A stretch of DNA of 64,000 bases from Kitasatospora sp. NBC_00315 (GTDB lineage Bacteria > Actinomycetota > Actinomycetes > Streptomycetales > Streptomycetaceae), in assembly GCF_041435095.1 (NCBI RefSeq), contig NZ_CP108025.1:1116001-1180000 (forward strand). Direction: 5' to 3'. Shown here in pieces: positions 27,795 through 37,112 of this stretch. Under the pieces are notes generated by a model. It ran no database searches and was not told where the DNA came from. It saw nothing but the letters and a program-made list of their open reading frames with translations. Position 1 is the stretch's first letter, and each line of letters opens with the position of its first letter. A program made the translations under genes and the position numbers.

Positions 27795-29300
27795 TCAGAA
27801 GCCCTGGGCGAGGCGGTGGTAGGCCTGGTTCCAGCGCAGTTCCTGGGTGAAGCGGCGGATGGTGGTGTCGGCGTCGATGGTGAGGAGTTCGACGGAGAGC
27901 ATGTCGGCGAGGTCAGCGAGTTCTTCGGTGCCGACGGCGCTGGAGAGGACGGTGTGGTGGGGGGCCCCGGCGGTGAGCCAGGCCTCGGTGGAGGTGCGCA
28001 GGTTGGGGCGGGGTTGCCAGACGGCGCGGGCGACGGGCAGGTTGGGCAGTGGTTCGGTCGGCTGGACGACGTCGATCTCGTTGGCGACGAGGCGGAAGCG
28101 GTCGCCCATGTCGGCCATACCGATGACGACGGCGGGGCCGCTCGCGGCGTCGAAGACCAGGCGGACCGGGTCCTCGCGGCCGCCGATGCCCAGCGGGTGG
28201 ATCTCGCAGGAGGGGGTGGTGGCGGCGATGCTCGGGCAGACCTCCAGCATGTGCGCGCCGAGGATCAGTTCGCTGCCGGGTTCCAGGTGGTAGGTGTAGT
28301 CCTCCATGAAGGAGGTGCCGCCGGGCAGGCCGGTGGCCATGACCTTGAGGGTGCGCAGGAGGACGGAGGTCTTCCAGTCGCCTTCGCCGCCGAAGCCGTG
28401 GCCGTCGGCCATCAGGCGCTGGACGGCGAGGCCGGGGAGCTGGCGCAGCCCGCCGAGGTCCTCGAAGTTGGTGGTGAAGGCCTTGAAGCCGCCTTCGGTG
28501 AGGAAGGTGCGCAGGCCCAGTTCGATCCGGGCGGCGTAGCGCAGGGAGTCGTGGCGCTCGGCGCCGGTTCGTAGTTCGGGGGCGAGGTGGTAGGTGTCCT
28601 CGTACTCCTTGACGAGTTCGGTGATGTCGGCGTCGGCGGCGGCGTCGACGACTTCGGTGAGGTCGTTGACGCCGTAGGTGTTGACGGAGACGCCGAGTCG
28701 CAGCTGGGCTTCGACCTTGTCGCCCTCGGTGACGGCGACGTCGCGCATGTTGTCACCGAAGCGGGCGAGTTTGAGGGTGGCGAGTTCGGCGCGGCCGGCG
28801 GCGGCGCGGGTCCAGGAGGCGATGCGGGTGGTCACGCAGGGGTCGCTGACGTGGCCGGCGACGGTCTTGCGGGGTATGCCGAGGCGGGACTGGATGTAGC
28901 CGAACTCGCGGTCGCCGTGGGCGGCCTGGTTCAGGTTCATGAAGTCCATGTCGATGGTGGACCAGGGCAGGTGGGCGTTGGCCTGGGTGTGCAGGTGGAG
29001 CAGGGGCTTGCGCAGGGCGTCCAGGCCGGCGATCCACATCTTGGCGGGGGAGAAGGTGTGCATCCAGGCGATGAGGCCGATGCAGTTGTCGTCGGCGTTG
29101 GCCTCCAGGCAGATCCGGCGGATGGCCGCGGCGTCGGTGAGGACGGGTTTGCAGGTCACGGTGACGGGGATGGTCGGGTCGTCGCCCAGGGTGTCGGCGA
29201 TCTGCCGGGACTGTTCGGCGACCTGGCGCAGGGTGTCCTGGCCGTAGAGACCCTGGCTGCCGGTCAGGAACCAGACCTCGCGGCCCTCGATTGCCTTCAT
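27795..29300 (-). CDS. araA: L-arabinose isomerase
   Basis: A 501-aa enzyme converting L-arabinose to L-ribulose in the cytoplasm; the family is usually about 500 aa. Recognisable stretches are [55 protein letters not shown] and [24 protein letters not shown], which include the metal-ligand Glu and His residues. ATG 29300 has GAGGAGAA just upstream; a longer frame overlapping araD is open but not needed. It is the third gene of araB-araD-araA. Confidence 0.97.
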   Translation of the reverse strand: MKAIEGREVWFLTGSQGLYGQDTLRQVAEQSRQIADTLGDDPTIPVTVTCKPVLTDAAAIRRICLEANADDNCIGLIAWMHTFSPAKMWIAGLDALRKPLLHLHTQANAHLPWSTIDMDFMNLNQAAHGDREFGYIQSRLGIPRKTVAGHVSDPCVTTRIASWTRAAAGRAELATLKLARFGDNMRDVAVTEGDKVEAQLRLGVSVNTYGVNDLTEVVDAAADADITELVKEYEDTYHLAPELRTGAERHDSLRYAARIELGLRTFLTEGGFKAFTTNFEDLGGLRQLPGLAVQRLMADGHGFGGEGDWKTSVLLRTLKVMATGLPGGTSFMEDYTYHLEPGSELILGAHMLEVCPSIAATTPSCEIHPLGIGGREDPVRLVFDAASGPAVVIGMADMGDRFRLVANEIDVVQPTEPLPNLPVARAVWQPRPNLRTSTEAWLTAGAPHHTVLSSAVGTEELADLADMLSVELLTIDADTTIRRFTQELRWNQAYHRLAQGF

Positions 29301-29313
29301 CGGGTACTTCTCC

Positions 29314-29994
29314 TCACTGGGCAGCGGGCTGCTGGCCGTACACGTGCTGGTAGCGGTGGTTGAGAGCGTCGACGTCACCCTGCGCGATGGGCAGGGGTTC
29401 GCCGAGTTGGCGGGAGATGTGGACGGTGCGGGCGACGTCCTCGCACATCACGGCGGCCTTGACGGCGGCTTTGGCGTCCTTGCCGATGGTGAAGACACCG
29501 TGGTTCTTCATCAGGACGGCGGGCGAGCGGTGGCCGGCCAGGGTGTGCACGATGCCGTGGCCGATGGAGTCGTCACCGATCAGGGCGAACGGGCCGACCG
29601 GGATCTCCGCGCCGAACTCGTCGGCCATCGCGGTCAGCACGCAGGGGACGGCCTCGCCGCGGGCCGCCCAGGCGCTGGCGTAGGTGGAGTGGGTGTGGAC
29701 CACGCCGCCGACGTCGGGGCGGTGGCGGTAGACGTAGGCGTGGGCGGCGGTGTCGGAGGACGGGCTGTGGGCGCCCTCGACGACGGTGCCGTCCAGGTCG
29801 CAGAGGATCATGTTGTCGGGCGTCAACTCGTCGTAGGGGACGCCGCTGGGCTTGATGACCAGCAGGTCCTCCCCCGGCACCCGCGCCGAGACGTTCCCGG
29901 CCGTCCAGACCACCAGTTGGTAGCGCACGAGTTCCTGGTGCAGGTCGCAGACCTGGCGGCGCAGCAGGGCGACGGTGTCGTCGAGGGGGCTCAT
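29314..29994 (-). CDS. araD: L-ribulose-5-phosphate 4-epimerase
   Basis: A 226-aa class II aldolase-fold epimerase that turns L-ribulose 5-phosphate into D-xylulose 5-phosphate for the pentose phosphate pathway. The motifs [39 protein letters not shown] (zinc-binding HTHS) and [13 protein letters not shown] are typical, and a third metal-ligand His follows near the C-terminus. It starts 5 nt after the araB stop and ends 13 nt before araA. Confidence 0.97.
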   Translation of the reverse strand: MSPLDDTVALLRRQVCDLHQELVRYQLVVWTAGNVSARVPGEDLLVIKPSGVPYDELTPDNMILCDLDGTVVEGAHSPSSDTAAHAYVYRHRPDVGGVVHTHSTYASAWAARGEAVPCVLTAMADEFGAEIPVGPFALIGDDSIGHGIVHTLAGHRSPAVLMKNHGVFTIGKDAKAAVKAAVMCEDVARTVHISRQLGEPLPIAQGDVDALNHRYQHVYGQQPAAQ

Positions 29995-29999
29995 CGCGG

Positions 30000-31706
30000 T
30001 CAGGCCTCACTGTTGCGGATCGGGGCCGGGGCAGCGGCCAGGGCGGTGTTGCGGATGGCGCGCAGGCGGTGGAGCTGCTTGTCGGCGCCGGTGCCGAAGT
30101 GCTCGTGCAGGAGGCGGTACTCGGCGAACAGGGCGTCGTAGGCGTCCGCGCGGGCCGGATCCGGTAGGTAGGCGTCGCGCTGGACCCGGCCCATCGCGGC
30201 GGCGGCCGCCCGGACGTCGGGGTGTGCGCCGGCGGCGACCGCCGCGTGGATCGCCGAGCCCAGTGCCGGGCCCTGTTCGGACTGCGCGAGGGAGACCGGG
30301 CGGCGCAGCACGTCGGCGTAGATCTGCATGAGGAGGGGGTTCTTCTTGAGGCCGCCGGTGACGATGAATTCGGTGACGGGGACGCCGCCCTGTTCGAGGG
30401 CGTCGACGATGGTGCGGGTGCCGTAGGCGGTGGATTCCAGGAGGGCGCGGTAGACGTCCTCGGGGCGGGTGGTGAGGGTGAGGCCGATGATGACGCCGCT
30501 GAGGTGGTGGTCGACGAGGGTGGAGCGGTTGCCGTTCATCCAGTCCAGGGCGATGAGGCCGTGGGCGCCGACGGGCTGGTCGGCGCTCTTGCGGGTGAGG
30601 AGTTGGTGCAGGTCCTCGCCGTTGGTGTCGGCCTCGGCCTGGTAGTGGGCGGGTGGGCCCTGGCGCAGCCACCAGGCGAAGATGTCGCCGACGGCGCTCT
30701 GGCCGGCTTCGTAGCCGTAGGAGCCGTTGATGATGCCGCCGTCGACGACGCCGCAGATGCCGGGGACCTCGGCGAGGGTGGCGCCGTTGAGGACGTGGCA
30801 GGTGGAGGTGCCCATGATGGCGAGGAGTTGGCCGTTGTCGATGGCTCGGGCGGCGGGGGCGGCGACGTGGGCGTCGACGTTGCCGGCGGCGACCGCGATG
30901 CCCGGGGGCAGGCCCGTCCAGGAGGCGGCGGTGGCGGTGAGCGAGCCGACCCGGGAGCCGAGCGGGGCCAGCGGGTGTTCCAGGCGGGTGCGGGCGAAGT
31001 CGGCGAACGCAGGGTTCAGCGCGGCGAGGTAGTCCTCGTCGGGGTAGTGGCCGTCCTGGTGGATGCCCTTGTAGCCGGCGGTGCAGGTGTTGCGGCTCTC
31101 CGTGCCGGTGAGCTGCCACACGATCCAGTCGGCGGCCTCGATCCACCGCTCCGTGGCGTCGTAGACGACGCCGTCCTCCTCCAGCACCTGCAGCGCCTTC
31201 GCGTACTGCCACTCCGCGGAGATCTTCCCGCCGTAGCGGGCGATCCACTTCTCGCCACGCTCGTGCGCCAACGCGTTGATCCGATCCGCCTGGCCCTGCG
31301 CCGCGTGGTGCTTCCACAGCTTGGGCCACGCGTGAGGGCGCCCCGCCCACTCGGAGACCTCCGCCAGCGGGGTGCCGTCCGCCAGCGTCGGCAGCACCGT
31401 GCAGGCGGTGAAGTCCGTCGCGATACCGATCACGTCGGCCGGGTCCACACCCGAGGCCGCCAGCGCCGCCGGGACCGCCACCCGCAACACCTCGAGCCAG
31501 TCCTGCGGATGCTGAAGCGCCCAGTCCGGCGGCAACACCGCACCCGAACCCGGAAGCCGCTCCTCGATCACCCCGTGCGGATACACGTGAACCGCCGAGC
31601 CCAGCTCCTCGCCGTCCCGCACCCGCACCACGACGGCACGACCGGAGAGAGTGCCGAAATCGACACCTACGACATAGCTCTCGCTGTCCGGAAGCGGTGA
31701 GGTCAC
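30000..31706 (-). CDS. araB: ribulokinase
   Basis: A 568-aa FGGY-family kinase phosphorylating L-ribulose. The N-terminal phosphate-binding motif VGVDFGTLSGRAVVV and the lobe-2 signature FIVTGGLKKNPLLMQIYADVL are clear. IGIATDFTACTVLP and GYKGIHQDGHYPDEDYLAALNP match ribulokinase rather than xylulokinase. GTG 31706 begins the protein. The gene heads araBDA, with a mapped-looking promoter at 31998-32026 giving a leader of roughly 290 nt. Confidence 0.96.
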   Translation of the reverse strand: MTSPLPDSESYVVGVDFGTLSGRAVVVRVRDGEELGSAVHVYPHGVIEERLPGSGAVLPPDWALQHPQDWLEVLRVAVPAALAASGVDPADVIGIATDFTACTVLPTLADGTPLAEVSEWAGRPHAWPKLWKHHAAQGQADRINALAHERGEKWIARYGGKISAEWQYAKALQVLEEDGVVYDATERWIEAADWIVWQLTGTESRNTCTAGYKGIHQDGHYPDEDYLAALNPAFADFARTRLEHPLAPLGSRVGSLTATAASWTGLPPGIAVAAGNVDAHVAAPAARAIDNGQLLAIMGTSTCHVLNGATLAEVPGICGVVDGGIINGSYGYEAGQSAVGDIFAWWLRQGPPAHYQAEADTNGEDLHQLLTRKSADQPVGAHGLIALDWMNGNRSTLVDHHLSGVIIGLTLTTRPEDVYRALLESTAYGTRTIVDALEQGGVPVTEFIVTGGLKKNPLLMQIYADVLRRPVSLAQSEQGPALGSAIHAAVAAGAHPDVRAAAAAMGRVQRDAYLPDPARADAYDALFAEYRLLHEHFGTGADKQLHRLRAIRNTALAAAPAPIRNSEA

Positions 31707-32260
31707 GGTGGGTTCACGTCCTTCGTGTGGGCTCTGCCGGCCGTGGGCGATCGGCGAGCCGGTGTCGATACGGAGCTCGGTGGGGTGTGGCGGGTATGAC
31801 GTACCACGCCGGGGCGGGGTGTGGCCGCCGGGCTGCTCCGCGTCACTGCGGAGGCCCGGCGGCCGGCCGCCGTTCCCGGCCTCACCCTCGGAAGGCGCGG
31901 GAACGGGCCGCCGGCGGGGCGGACGGAAGCGGGTTGGTCAGCCCGGCCGGCGGAGGTCGGTGGGCGCCGGCCGGCTTGTCCGAGCTGGCGCACTGCGATT
32001 GTTAGCGTTAACAATCTCAGTGTCAAGAGGTCGGCCGTGTCGACCCGTGTCCCCGGGTCGGCCGGCGGCGGCGCGTGCTCGGACACTCGTCCGGGAGCCG
32101 GCGCGGCGACCGGGCGCAAGGCCGCCCGGAGCAAGGGCGGGGGCGGGGCACGGCCCGGGCTCCGCGCACGGGGCTCAAGGTGCTGGGCTCAGCATGTAGG
32201 ACTCAAAGTGCCGGGCTCAGCGTGCCGGGCTCAGCGCGGGGCGGGCCCGGCGTGCCGGGC
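31707..32260. other. non-coding region upstream of araB
   Basis: About 550 bp between araB and the LacI gene, both read leftward. The right end (32160-32280) is a repeat array around the lacI stop. The middle holds the araB promoter/operator at 31997-32026. The rest (31720-31980) is ordinary high-GC sequence forming a long untranslated leader, with no gene that I can support. Confidence 0.6.
31997..32026 (-). promoter_or_regulatory. araBDA promoter with LacI-type operator
   Basis: On the minus strand TTGACA (32026-32021), a 17-bp spacer and AACAAT (32003-31998). The near-perfect 20-bp palindrome GATTGTTAGCGTTAACAATC (31997-32016) covers the spacer and the -10, so a bound repressor would block RNA polymerase. 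It is the best copy of the operator seen at four promoters in the window. Confidence 0.75.
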
Positions 32261-32280
32261 TCAGCGCGGGGCGGGCCCGG
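32221..32280. repeat. 30-bp perfect tandem duplication around the lacI stop
   Basis: Positions 32221-32250 and 32251-32280 are identical. Shorter copies of the 14-bp core GTGCCGGGCTCAGC-like unit lie just to the left (from about 32165). The stop codon of the LacI-type gene (32261-32263) is inside the second copy, so the array has grown from the 3' end of the gene. Confidence 0.85.
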
Positions 32281-33289
32281 CGCTGCGGCGAAGCACCATC
32301 TCGGGCGAGATCAGGACGTGGCTGCGGGCATGCCCGACTCCCGCCAGTTCCTCCACCAGCAGCTCCAGCGCCCGTCGGCCCAACTCGCCGAAGTCCTGGC
32401 GCACGGTGGTGAGCGGCGGGGTGAAGTACGCGGCCTCGGGGATGTCGTCGAACCCGACCACACTGATGGCGCCGGGGATCGTCCGCCCCGACTCGTGCAG
32501 CGCCCGCAGCAGACCGAGCGCCATGTGGTCGTTGGCGCAGAACACCGCGCTGACCTCCGGATCCGTGGCGATCCGCAGGCCGGCCTCGTACCCGGAGCGG
32601 GAGCTCCAGTCGCCGCTCTGCACCTGTGGCACCGGCGCGCCGGCCGCCTCCAGGGCGCGGCGCCAGCCGTCCTGCCGGGCCCTGGTCTCCAACCAGCCGG
32701 CCGGGCCGGCGACATGGTGCACGGTCTCGTGCCCGAGGTCCAACAGGTGCCGGGTGGCGGCGAGCGCGCCGGCCTCGTTGTCCACGGCCACCATCGGCAC
32801 CCGTGACTGACTGCCCGAACCCACCGCGACCACCGGCACCGTGCTGGAGAGCTTGGCCACCGCGCTGACGGCGGAGATCTGCGGCGCGATGACGACGATG
32901 CCCTCGACGCTCTGATCACGGAGGCGGTCCACCGCCTCCTGGAGCGAGCGGCTGTCCAACGATCGCAGGCTGGCCACGCTGACGAAGTACCCGGCACTGC
33001 GGGCCGCCTGCTCGATGCCGTCCAGCATGGCGGCGGGCCCGTACAGCGCGCTCGCGAAGCTGACGACGCCCAGGGTCTGGGAGCGACGGGTGACCAGCGC
33101 GCGGGCCGCCGAGTTCGGCCGGTAGTCCAGCTCGCGGATGGCGGCGAGCACCCGGTCCCTGGTGTCGGGGCGTACGTGCGGCGCTCCGTTCAGCACCCGT
33201 GACACCGTCTGGTGGGACACCCCGGCGACCCTCGCCACGTCCGCCATGACGGGCTGGCGCGAATCCGGCTCGGCGCTTCCTGCTGCCAC
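32261..33289 (-). CDS. LacI family repressor of the arabinose-type regulon
   Basis: A 342-aa LacI/GalR regulator. The HTH and hinge are VMADVARVAGVSHQTVSRVLNGAPHV...RDRVLAAIRELDYRPNSAARAL (about residues 14-62). The effector domain contains GVVSFASALYGPAAML and the closing VVGFDDIPEAAYFTPPLTTVRQDF. GTG 33289 has AAGGGGG about 10 nt upstream. It lies beside araBDA, and operator-like palindromes of its expected type sit in the promoters of araB, the importer, the AKR gene and its own gene, so it is the evident local repressor. The inducer is probably L-arabinose or a derivative (inference). Confidence 0.93.
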   Translation of the reverse strand: MAAGSAEPDSRQPVMADVARVAGVSHQTVSRVLNGAPHVRPDTRDRVLAAIRELDYRPNSAARALVTRRSQTLGVVSFASALYGPAAMLDGIEQAARSAGYFVSVASLRSLDSRSLQEAVDRLRDQSVEGIVVIAPQISAVSAVAKLSSTVPVVAVGSGSQSRVPMVAVDNEAGALAATRHLLDLGHETVHHVAGPAGWLETRARQDGWRRALEAAGAPVPQVQSGDWSSRSGYEAGLRIATDPEVSAVFCANDHMALGLLRALHESGRTIPGAISVVGFDDIPEAAYFTPPLTTVRQDFGELGRRALELLVEELAGVGHARSHVLISPEMVLRRSAGPAPR

Positions 33290-33342
33290 TCGTGGCCCCC
33301 TTGTCGGCTCGGCACCACGACTCTCTCATGTGTGCTGCCGAG

Positions 33343-33370
33343 AGTGTATTTGTGCACGCTAACAAAGCAA
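33343..33370 (-). promoter_or_regulatory. lacI-type gene promoter with operator (autoregulation)
   Basis: On the minus strand TTGCTT (33370-33365), 16 bp, TACACT (33348-33343), 54 nt before the GTG start. The imperfect palindrome TTTGTGCACGCTAACAAA (33349-33366) fills the spacer and shares CGCTAACAA with the other operators. Confidence 0.6.
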
Positions 33371-33423
33371 GGAGCGGGCACTGCTCGCGAACCGGACACG
33401 AACGGGCTTCCCTGCGACCACGC

Positions 33424-33975
33424 TCACCCGGCCGGACTCCCGGGCTCGACCGCCGCCGGGTCGACCGCTGCCGGGTCGACCGCTGCCGGGTCGACCGCTG
33501 CCGCCGGGCCGACCGCCGCCGGGCCGAGCAGACCGAGCAGGCCGCGCATACGCGCGTATTTCGCGGTCAGCCGGGCGGCGGTCCGCTCGTCGAGGGCCGC
33601 GAGCCGCACCGGATCGGCGTTGTGGGCCAGGTCCGCCTGCTTGACCAGCAACGCACCGGGCGTCGCCAGGATCCGGGCCGCGTAGTCCTGCTGCGGCTCC
33701 CCCGACCGCTTGGTGAGCGCCCCGACGATCGCCTTGACCTGCTCGGGCAACCGCGCGGCGTCCAGCCACTCCTGGGACAGCGCGTCGTCCTCCACCGCGT
33801 CGTGCAACCACGCGGCGGCGATCTGCTCCGCACTGCCGCCTCGCTCGCGCACCCCGCGCGCCACGGCCGCCAGGTGCTCGGCGTACGGCCGGCCCGCCTT
33901 GTCGACCTGGCCGGCGTGGGCCCGGCGCGCGATCGTCTCCACCTCGGTAAGGCTCAGCACTCCCATGGCCGCCAT
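33424..33975 (-). CDS. HD-domain phosphohydrolase (SpoT/MESH1-like)
   Basis: A 183-aa small HD-superfamily hydrolase. The order RRAHAGQVDKAGRPYAEH, AAAWLHDAVEDDALS, VGALTKRSGEPQQDYAARI and LLVKQADLAHNADPVRLAAL follows the hydrolase domain of SpoT and of stand-alone small alarmone hydrolases (HDxxED, then KxADLxHN). Removal of pyrophosphate from (p)ppGpp-like nucleotides is therefore plausible; no synthetase domain is present. The C-terminus is a VDPAA repeat made by a 15-bp tandem repeat (33446-33505), probably dispensable. The start at 33975 or at Met4 (33966) cannot be decided. Confidence 0.75.
   Translation of the reverse strand: MAAMGVLSLTEVETIARRAHAGQVDKAGRPYAEHLAAVARGVRERGGSAEQIAAAWLHDAVEDDALSQEWLDAARLPEQVKAIVGALTKRSGEPQQDYAARILATPGALLVKQADLAHNADPVRLAALDERTAARLTAKYARMRGLLGLLGPAAVGPAAAVDPAAVDPAAVDPAAVEPGSPAG
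33446..33505. repeat. 15-bp tandem repeat inside the HD gene 3' end
   Basis: Four copies of TCGACCGCYGCCGGG, in frame, encode the repeated VDPAA tail of the HD protein. The last copy differs at the end. Confidence 0.85.
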
Positions 33976-34207
33976 GCTAGCCAGCGCTCCGGCGCCGCCC
34001 GGCCGCGCGGGTCGGTGGCGAGGCCCTGGTCCGCCGGTGTTCGGCTTGCCGGTGTCCGGTCCGCCGGTGTCCGGTTTGCCGAACCGGCAACGGATTTTGT
34101 CGGAGGACCGGGGCGACCCGCAGCATGGCGGCAGGCGGGAGCAACGGCGGAGAGATCTCCTCCGGCCCGCAGAGCACGTCCCGCGGACACGAAGGAGTCA
34201 CCCCCTG

Positions 34208-34846
34208 ATGATCGACGACGACACCGCTTCCGGCCAGGAGTTCTGGGACGCCCGCTACCTGGAGAGCGAGCGGATCTGGAGCGGCGAGCCGAACGCCGCA
34301 CTGGTCCGGGAGGTGGACGGCCTCGCGCCCGGCCGGGCGCTGGATCTGGGCTGCGGCGAGGGCGGGGACTCCATCTGGCTCGCCCGACAGGGTTGGCTGG
34401 TCACCGCGACCGACATCTCACAGGTCGCGCTCGACCGCGCGGCACGGCACGCCGCCGACGCCGGTGTCGGCGACCGCGTCGAGTGGCAACGGCACGACCT
34501 GGGCGCGTCGTTCCCGGCCGGCCTCTTCGAGCTCGTCTCGGCCCACTTCCTGCACTCACGCGGCGAGCTGCCGCGCGAGGAGATCCTGCGGACGGCCGCC
34601 TCCGCGGTCGCGCCGGGCGGGGTACTGCTCGTGGTCGGCCACTCGGGGGCGCCGCACTGGGAGCAGCCCGGTCACGGGGACGTCCACCTGCCCGGGCCGG
34701 AGGAGGTCCTGGCGCAGCTCGCGCTCGCGGACGGGCGGTGGGAGGTCCTGGTGTGCGCGGAGCACGAGCGCAGCCAGATCGGCCCGGACGGGAAGCCCGG
34801 CAGCCGGACGGACAACACCGTCAAGGTGCGGCGCCTGACCGTGTGA
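34208..34846 (+). CDS. SAM-dependent methyltransferase (TehB/thiopurine-type)
   Basis: A 212-aa methyltransferase. The start GQEFWDARYLESERIWSGEPNAALV is typical of the TehB/thiopurine methyltransferase-like group, and motif I is ALDLGCGEGGDSIWLARQG followed by VTATDISQVALDRA. HFLHSRGELPREEIL and VAPGGVLLVVGHSG complete the fold. Members often detoxify oxyanions or small molecules, but the substrate here is unknown. ATG 34208 has GAAGGAG about 12 nt before it. The gap upstream (33976-34207) has three near-copies of a CCGGTGTYCGGYYTGCCG unit around 34035-34085. Confidence 0.85.
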   Translation: MIDDDTASGQEFWDARYLESERIWSGEPNAALVREVDGLAPGRALDLGCGEGGDSIWLARQGWLVTATDISQVALDRAARHAADAGVGDRVEWQRHDLGASFPAGLFELVSAHFLHSRGELPREEILRTAASAVAPGGVLLVVGHSGAPHWEQPGHGDVHLPGPEEVLAQLALADGRWEVLVCAEHERSQIGPDGKPGSRTDNTVKVRRLTV

Positions 34847-34880
34847 CCGACCGCCCCCGAGCGGGCGCGGGCCGGACCAG

Positions 34881-35670
34881 GTGCGGGACGGCGATCGCCC
34901 GCTCCAGTGGACCAGCACCGGGTATCTGGTCGCCGTCGCGAACCTGCTGGTCCTGGCCGGGAGCCTCGGCGACCGCTACGGCCACCAGCGGCTCTTCGCG
35001 ATCGGCGCCACCTCGGCCGGTATCGGTCTGGCTCCCGGAATCGGCTGGGTGGATCGGCCTGCGGGTCGCGCAGGGGGTGTTCGGCGCCCTGCTGCAACCC
35101 GCGACGCCGGGAATGCTGCGCGCCGCGTAGCCGCCCGAGCGGATCGGCATGCCCATCGCGCTGCGGACCAGCGCCACCGGCCTGGCGGCTGCGGCGGGCC
35201 CGGTCGTCGGCGGGGCCCTGGCCGGCCAGTTCGGGTGGCGGTCCGTCTTCCTGCTCAACGTCCTGCCGGCGCTGGCGGTAGGCGTCCAGGCACTCGCCGT
35301 ACGGGCCCCGGCGCACCCACGGGCGGCGGCCACCCGGCTCGATCCGTCGGGTGCCGCACTGCTCGCGGTGGCCCTGTTCTGCATGGTGGACACCCTGGTC
35401 GGCCTCCTCCAGGACGGAACGACTCTGCCGGCCCGCCCGCAGTCGGCGGCGGGAGCGCCGCCGACGCGTTCCGTGCCCGCGATGGCCTCGACCCTGTCGG
35501 TGCTCGCGGCAGCCGCCGGGCTCGGAGCTCTGCTCGCGGCGGGCCTCCCCCGCCGCGAGTGGAGCACCACGCTGGAGGGCGCGGGCTCGGAGGGCTGTCG
35601 TCCGGGCCCCGCACCACCGGGCTCGCACCCGGGCAGCCAGGCCGGTCAGGCCGGTCAGGCCGGTCAGTAG
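34881..35670 (+). pseudogene. decayed MFS transporter (DHA2/EmrB-QacA type)
   Basis: Remnant of a drug-efflux-type MFS transporter. The first piece, WTSTGYLVAVANLLVLAGSLGDRYGHQRLFAIGATSAG, is the usual TM2-TM3 region, so the N-terminus is missing. Near 35030-35045 the reading frame shifts to WIGLRVAQGVFGALLQPATPGMLRAA, then an in-frame TAG (35128-35130) follows. The next piece, PIALRTSATGLAAAAGPVVGGALAGQFGWRSVFLLNVLPALAVG, continues the family pattern. It ends about halfway, with repeated QAGQAG at the stop. At least one frameshift, one stop and two truncations make it non-functional. Confidence 0.8.
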
Positions 35671-35927
35671 ATCAGATAGGCGGGCCGGTGCCCTTCGTCG
35701 TCGATCTCACCGGTGACCTGCGAGCGCAGCTTGCGGGAGAGGTTCTCCAGCGCACGCGCCGCCGCCATCTCCTCGCCGATCCGGGCCAGCGGCCGGTCGT
35801 CGGCGCTGCGCACGGCCTCCCCGTGGGCGTTCAGGCCCGGTGCCCGCGCACCCACCAGGCGTGCCTCGCACGCCGTGTGCACGCCGTCCTCCTCGAAGCT
35901 CAACTCCACGTCCCACTGGTTGTGCAT
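35664..35927 (-). CDS. DUF1876 protein
   Basis: An 87-aa protein of the DUF1876 family, found widely in actinobacteria. WDVELSFEEDGVHTACEARLV opens a dsRBD-like beta sheet, followed by GEEMAAARALENLSRKL (a helix) and GEIDDEGHRPAYLIY. The function is unknown. ATG 35927 follows CAGGAGGTG by 7 nt. Its 3' end overlaps the last bases of the decayed MFS gene on the other strand. Confidence 0.88.
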   Translation of the reverse strand: MHNQWDVELSFEEDGVHTACEARLVGARAPGLNAHGEAVRSADDRPLARIGEEMAAARALENLSRKLRSQVTGEIDDEGHRPAYLIY

Positions 35928-36251
35928 GCCGCACCTCCTGGCACCGTGCCCCACTGTGACACCGCTCCCACCAGCGTGCGCCCGGCCGGGCCCGGCGACA
36001 AGCCCGCGCGGCGCCCCCGGTCCGGCCACCCGGTCCCGACACTCGCGCGCCCTGTCCGGCCGCCTCGCCGGCTCGGCTCCCGACGGCTCGGCCGCTCCGC
36101 CCCACCCGCACCGGCACGCGACCCGCGCGCCGGTGGCGGAACCGGCCCCGCCGGGCCCCCGGCGGTAGGCTGACGACAGCGCGTCGCGGCATCGGTCCGG
36201 GTCGGACCGGCACGGGCGCGGCGCGGCCGCGAGCCGTTTGGGTGGTTCTCC

Positions 36252-37112
36252 GTGGCGGTCTTCCTCCTGGCGCTCGGCGCGGCTTGCTGCCTGGGTCTGG
36301 GGTTCGTCCTCCAGCAGCAGGCGGCCCAGCGGGCACCGCGTGCCGACCTGCTGCACTGGCGCCTGCTGCTCGACCTCCTCCGGATGCCGCAGTGGCTGCT
36401 CGGCACCGCGTTCATGGTCGGCGGCCTGGTGCTCAGCGCTCTTGCCCTGGACAAGGGCGAGGTCTCGCTGGTGGAACCACTGCTGGCCACCAATCTGCTC
36501 TTCGCGATGGGCCTCTCCCGGGTCCTCACCCGCCAGTCGCTCGGCCGCTCCGGTTGGGCCGGCGTGGTCCTGCTCGGCGTCGGCGTGACCGCCTTCATCG
36601 TGGCCGGCCAGCCGCAGGGCGGCGGCACCCCGGCCGGCGCCCTGCGGCACTGGCTGACGGTCGGCATCATCAGCGGCCTGAGCCTGCTGCTGGTCTCCTC
36701 CGCCCGCCGGATGCCGCTGCTGGAGGAGGCCACCCTGCTCGCGCTGGCCGCCGGCCTGCTGTACGGCCTGCAGGACGCCCTCACCCGGACGGTGGCCCAG
36801 CGGCTGGACACCAGTGGCGTCGCCGAGGTGCTGCGTACCTGGGAGCCGTACGCGGTGCTCGCGGCCGGGGTGGTCGGACTGCTGCTGGTGCAGTCCGCCT
36901 TCGAGGCCGCGCCGCTGCGGATGTCGCTGCCGGCCCTCACCGCCGCCCAGCCACTGACCGGCATCGCCTGCGCGGTGGCCTTTCTCGGCGACCGGTTACG
37001 GGTGACTCCGGGCGCCCTGGCCTGGGAGGCGGCCGGGTTGCTCTGCATCGTGGTCGGCGTGGTGGTGCTCGGCCGCCACCCGGCCATGCCGGGCTCCGCG
37101 AAGCAGCCGTGA
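36252..37112 (+). CDS. DMT-superfamily membrane transporter, TTA codon
   Basis: A 286-aa membrane protein with nine or ten hydrophobic segments, beginning VFLLALGAACCLGLGFVLQQQAAQRAP and showing the internal two-fold similarity of the drug/metabolite transporter superfamily (LVEPLLATNLLFAMGLS and LSLPALTAAQPLTGIACAVAFLGDRL). The substrate is unknown. GTG 36252 was chosen. Codon 249 (36996-36998) is TTA for Leu, the codon read by the bldA tRNA in Streptomyces, so full-length production is likely tied to development. Confidence 0.85.
   Translation: MAVFLLALGAACCLGLGFVLQQQAAQRAPRADLLHWRLLLDLLRMPQWLLGTAFMVGGLVLSALALDKGEVSLVEPLLATNLLFAMGLSRVLTRQSLGRSGWAGVVLLGVGVTAFIVAGQPQGGGTPAGALRHWLTVGIISGLSLLLVSSARRMPLLEEATLLALAAGLLYGLQDALTRTVAQRLDTSGVAEVLRTWEPYAVLAAGVVGLLLVQSAFEAAPLRMSLPALTAAQPLTGIACAVAFLGDRLRVTPGALAWEAAGLLCIVVGVVVLGRHPAMPGSAKQP

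Noticed and set aside
31707..31990. Leader peptide or attenuator in the long araB leader
   Set aside because: No short frame with ribosome site and no hairpin series stands out; the length alone is not evidence.
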